A DNA stretch of 60,966 nucleotides, from assembly GCF_003207815.1 (NCBI RefSeq), contig NZ_NKTX01000014.1:1-60966 (forward strand), read 5' to 3'. Shown in pieces: positions 58,469-60,966 of this stretch. Numbering within the stretch: position 1 is the first letter of the stretch; each line of letters opens with the position of its first letter. Under the pieces are notes generated by a model, which made no database searches, was not told where the DNA came from, and saw nothing but the letters and a program-made list of their open reading frames with translations. The position numbers were made by a program, and so were the translations under genes. The DNA comes from Komagataeibacter oboediens. GTDB taxonomy: Bacteria; Pseudomonadota; Alphaproteobacteria; Acetobacterales; Acetobacteraceae.

Positions 58469-60070
58469 ATGAACGAGACCGCGAAGACCGCCGCCCCAGA
58501 GGCAGGACTTGATGAAACCCTGCATGATGATCGTATCCTGATCCTGGATTTTGGCAGCCAGGTGACACAGCTGATTGCCCGGCGCGTGCGTGAAAGCGGG
58601 GTGTACTGCGAAATCTGGCCGTATTCCAGTAGCGCCGAGCGGATTCGTGCCTTTGCGCCCAAGGGTATCATCCTGTCCGGTAGCCCGGCCAGCGTGCTGG
58701 ACAAGGACGCGCCCACAATTCCGGATGTGGTGTTCAGCCTGAACGTGCCGGTGCTGGGGATCTGCTATGGTCAGCAGGCGATGTGCCGCCAGCTTGGGGG
58801 GACGGTGGAAACATCCGAACACCGTGAATTCGGGCGTGCGCATATCGATATCATAAAGGACTGCGCCCTGTTCCGTGGTACATGGGCGCGGGGCGGTCGT
58901 GAACAGGTGTGGATGAGCCATGGCGACCGCGTGACCAAGCTGCCGCCCGGATTCCAGGCCGTGGCCGTGAGCGAGGGCGCGCCGTTCGCCATCATCGCCG
59001 ATGAAGGCCGCCGCCTGTATGGCGTGCAGTTCCACCCCGAGGTGGTGCACACCCCGCATGGCGCGGCGCTGCTGCGCAATTTCACGCATGACGTGGCGGG
59101 GTGCCGGGGCACGTGGACCATGGCGGGTTTCCGCGAAATGGAAATCGCCCGCATCCGCCAGCAGGTGGGCAAGGGGCGGGTGATCTGCGGCCTGTCGGGT
59201 GGTGTTGATTCGTCGGTTGCCGCCGTGCTGATCCACCAGGCCATTGGCGACCAGCTGACCTGCATTTTCGTCGATCCCGGCATCCTGCGCGCGGGGGAGG
59301 CGGATGAAGTCATTCGCACCTTCCGCGATCGCTTCAACATTCACCTGATCCACCGCGATGCATCCGACCTGTTCCTGAATGCGCTGGAAGGGGTGAGCGA
59401 CCCCGAAATCAAGCGCAAGACCATTGGGCGCCTGTTTATCGAAGTGTTCGAGGAAGAGGCCGCCAAACTGGGTGGCGCCGAATTCCTGGCGCAGGGCACG
59501 CTGTACCCCGATGTGATCGAAAGCGTCAGCTTTACCGGCGGGCCGTCCGTGACCATCAAGTCGCACCACAATGTGGGCGGCCTGCCGGAACGGATGAAAA
59601 TGCAGCTGGTTGAACCGCTGCGTGAACTGTTCAAGGACGAAGTGCGCGAACTGGGCCGGGAAATGGATATTCCCGAAGCAATCGTCGGTCGCCACCCGTT
59701 CCCCGGTCCGGGGCTGGCCATTCGCATTCCCGGTGCGATCACGCGTGAAAAGCTGGACCTGCTGCGGCGTGTTGATTCGATTTTCCTGGAGGAAATCCGT
59801 TCGGCCGGACTGTATGATGCCATCTGGCAGGCCTTTGCCGTTCTGCTGCCCGTGCGGACCGTGGGTGTGATGGGCGATGGCCGCACATATGATTACGCCT
59901 GCGCCCTGCGCGCCGTTACCAGCACTGATGGCATGACGGCGGATATCTATCCTTTCGACATGTCCTTCCTCAACCGCGTGGCCGGGCGTATCGTAAATGA
60001 GGTCCGTGGGGTCAACCGCGTCACTTATGATATTACATCCAAGCCGCCGGGTACGATTGAGTGGGAATGA
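58469..60070 (+). CDS. guaA: GMP synthase (glutamine-hydrolysing)
   Basis: The 533-residue enzyme makes GMP from XMP. The glutamine amidotransferase domain has Cys nucleophile in [10 protein letters not shown] and His-Glu in [10 protein letters not shown]. The ATP-pyrophosphatase domain has [12 protein letters not shown]. The C-terminus [16 protein letters not shown] is canonical. The final codons (GAGTGGGAATGA, 60059-60070) are the known attachment region for guaA-targeting islands. Confidence 0.98.
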   Translation: MNETAKTAAPEAGLDETLHDDRILILDFGSQVTQLIARRVRESGVYCEIWPYSSSAERIRAFAPKGIILSGSPASVLDKDAPTIPDVVFSLNVPVLGICYGQQAMCRQLGGTVETSEHREFGRAHIDIIKDCALFRGTWARGGREQVWMSHGDRVTKLPPGFQAVAVSEGAPFAIIADEGRRLYGVQFHPEVVHTPHGAALLRNFTHDVAGCRGTWTMAGFREMEIARIRQQVGKGRVICGLSGGVDSSVAAVLIHQAIGDQLTCIFVDPGILRAGEADEVIRTFRDRFNIHLIHRDASDLFLNALEGVSDPEIKRKTIGRLFIEVFEEEAAKLGGAEFLAQGTLYPDVIESVSFTGGPSVTIKSHHNVGGLPERMKMQLVEPLRELFKDEVRELGREMDIPEAIVGRHPFPGPGLAIRIPGAITREKLDLLRRVDSIFLEEIRSAGLYDAIWQAFAVLLPVRTVGVMGDGRTYDYACALRAVTSTDGMTADIYPFDMSFLNRVAGRIVNEVRGVNRVTYDITSKPPGTIEWE

Positions 60071-60186
60071 TTCACAAGGGGTCCTGAAGTATCCCATTCC
60101 CCCCCCGAACCCTACCTAACATACTGAAATAAAAAGTTAATGTCGTCGTCTGCTATTGCAGACTAGCGATGTGCACAGATTGGTTT

Positions 60187-60344
60187 TGACGGTATGCGTG
60201 ACGGACCTCGTCAGGCTTGCCAGTCGGGAATTGTGTGAATACCGTCATGGGCAGATGGGCCTGTGACGGTATTTTTTTTACGATAAGTATTTGTAAACAG
60301 ATGCTTTTTCGCCGAAACAGCCCACCAAAATCCCTTGACGGTAT
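60187..60344. repeat. Four copies of TGACGGTAT between guaA and the integrase
   Basis: TGACGGTAT occurs at 60187-60195, 60264-60272 and 60336-60344, and inverted at 60239-60247. The inverted pair forms the terminator listed separately. Repeated short direct sites before a P4-type integrase gene resemble arm-type integrase binding sites. Confidence 0.65.
60238..60279 (+). terminator. Terminator-like hairpin downstream of guaA
   Basis: AATACCGTCA (60238-60247) pairs perfectly with TGACGGTATT (60264-60273), followed by a run of eight T in total. It is also made of the TGACGGTAT repeats, so it may belong to the mobile element rather than to guaA. Confidence 0.7.
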
Positions 60345-60365
60345 TTTTGGGTCGGAGGCGGTGCA

Positions 60366-60719
60366 ATGCTTACGGATGCTGCAATTAGATCGTTGAAACC
60401 AAAAGGAAAAAAATACAAGGTCGCGGACCGTGACGGGATGTATGTCCTCGTCACGGAAAAAGGCGTGGTGTCCTTTCGAATGGACTACCGTCTGAATGGA
60501 CGGCGCGAGACCGTGTGTTTGGGGAAATACGGTCCAGGGGGACTATCGCTCGCGCGTGCACGGGAGAAGTGTATTGATGCGAGACGCGCTCTTGCGGAAG
60601 GAATTTCTCCGGCGATCGAGAAGCAGCGCAACAAGCGGCGCCTCAAGGAGGCCAGAAGCTTTGGCAAGCTGGGAGAGAAATGGCTGCAGGCTGCAGCAAT
60701 GGCCGATAGCACCCGGGCC
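60366..60719 (+). pseudogene. P4-type tyrosine integrase, N-terminal part, cut by an IS66-family element
   Basis: The ATG at 60366 opens a frame with the DUF4102 arm-binding domain of P4-like integrases (LTDAAIRSLKPKGKKYKVAD, then GLSLARAREKCIDARRALAE). The integrase-like sequence stops near MADSTRA (about 60717) where the IS66-family end begins. The catalytic domain (R...HxxR...Y) is missing within the window. The adjacent guaA 3' end, a known integration hotspot, explains its position. Confidence 0.85.
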
Positions 60720-60966
60720 GTAATCATCCGGCGAGAGACGCGGGCGTATTCAGGCGGCGATGGTATTGTGGACCTGCTGGTGGGCTTTCCAGTGCCAGGG
60801 CAGGAGTTCATGGAGGCGTGGATTGGGGATGTCATTGATCCGTGCCAGGACATCGGCGAGCCATGCGTGGGGATCGACATCGTTCAGACGCGCGGTGACG
60901 ATCAGGGAATACATGGCGGCGGCGCGCTCTCCGCCACGATCGGACCCGGCGAACAACCAGGCTTTC
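60720..60966. mobile_element. IS66-family insertion element, one end, running off the window
   Basis: From 60720 the sequence begins GTAA, the usual IS66-type terminal bases (gtaatcatccggcgag), and carries the transposase 3' end on the minus strand. The other end, the 8-base target duplication and the accessory tnpA/tnpB genes lie outside the window, so I cannot confirm completeness. Confidence 0.75.
60750..60966 (-). CDS. tnpC: IS66-family transposase (TnpC), C-terminal part only
   Basis: The partial product, open to the window end, reads KAWLFAGSDRGGERAAAMYS and then LIVTARLNDVDPHAWLADVL, the highly conserved IS66 C-terminal segment, ending in VHNTIAA. The N-terminus is beyond the window. 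Confidence 0.9.
   Translation of the reverse strand, partial: KAWLFAGSDRGGERAAAMYSLIVTARLNDVDPHAWLADVLARINDIPNPRLHELLPWHWKAHQQVHNTIAA

Noticed and set aside
58295-60097. 600-codon open frame on the minus strand opposite guaA
   Set aside because: It is fully antisense to a perfectly conserved guaA and has no domain; long antisense frames are expected at this GC content.

Overview
The window looks like a chromosomal segment of an acetic acid bacterium (Acetobacteraceae), most likely Komagataeibacter or a close Gluconacetobacter relative. The grounds are a high-GC alphaproteobacterial gene style, a GapR-type DUF2312 gene, a MucR regulator, and a division/cell-wall cluster that runs on into lpxC, bamD, recN and ligA. 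Genus is inference from protein resemblance and gene order; no search was run.

Layout. 1-870: a frameshifted resolvase remnant, tRNA-Asn, and a hairpin-rich leader. 869-5631: an orphan periplasmic binding protein, a TonB-dependent siderophore receptor behind a good Fur box, a small unknown protein, and a gene-poor stretch rich in inverted repeats. 5632-10331: a complete BMP-type (nucleoside/purine) ABC importer. 10500-35743: one 25-kb minus-strand cluster, read from the right as mraZ-rsmH-ftsL-ftsI-murE-murF-mraY-murD-ftsW-murG-murC-murB-ddl-ftsQ-ftsA-ftsZ-lpxC-bamD-recN-ligA, mostly chained by 4-bp ATGA stop/start overlaps. Three TGGGN repeats with exact 5-base spacers lie upstream of mraZ and match the known MraZ operator pattern. 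36077-36484: RNase P RNA. 36587-44275: an HSL-type esterase, zwf, a GapR-like protein, proB-obgE, rpmA-rplU and tRNA-Ser. 44296-52676: guanine deaminase, a FUSC-family membrane protein, a two-domain UdgX protein, a divergent BigR-like regulator/TSUP exporter pair, then mucR-sppA-ihfB. 52771-60070: LysR regulator, trxB, an Lrp regulator coupled to a GT39 glycosyltransferase, a receiver/NUDIX pair and guaA. 60071-60966: the left end of a probable genomic island beside the guaA 3' end, with repeated TGACGGTAT motifs and a P4-type integrase cut by an IS66-family element that runs off the window.

How the genes fit together. The core is the peptidoglycan-precursor and divisome pathway (MurB-G, MraY, Ddl, FtsI/L/W/Q/A/Z), linked to outer-membrane construction (LpxC, BamD) and DNA repair (RecN, LigA). 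A purine theme recurs in the BMP importer, guanine deaminase and GMP synthase, though these are not contiguous. The accessory edges hold the mobile DNA. I found no CRISPR array, prophage, toxin-antitoxin pair or biosynthetic cluster. The least ordinary items are the UdgX fusion, the His/Pro-rich FtsL tail, the BigR/TSUP pair and the guaA-linked integrase region.
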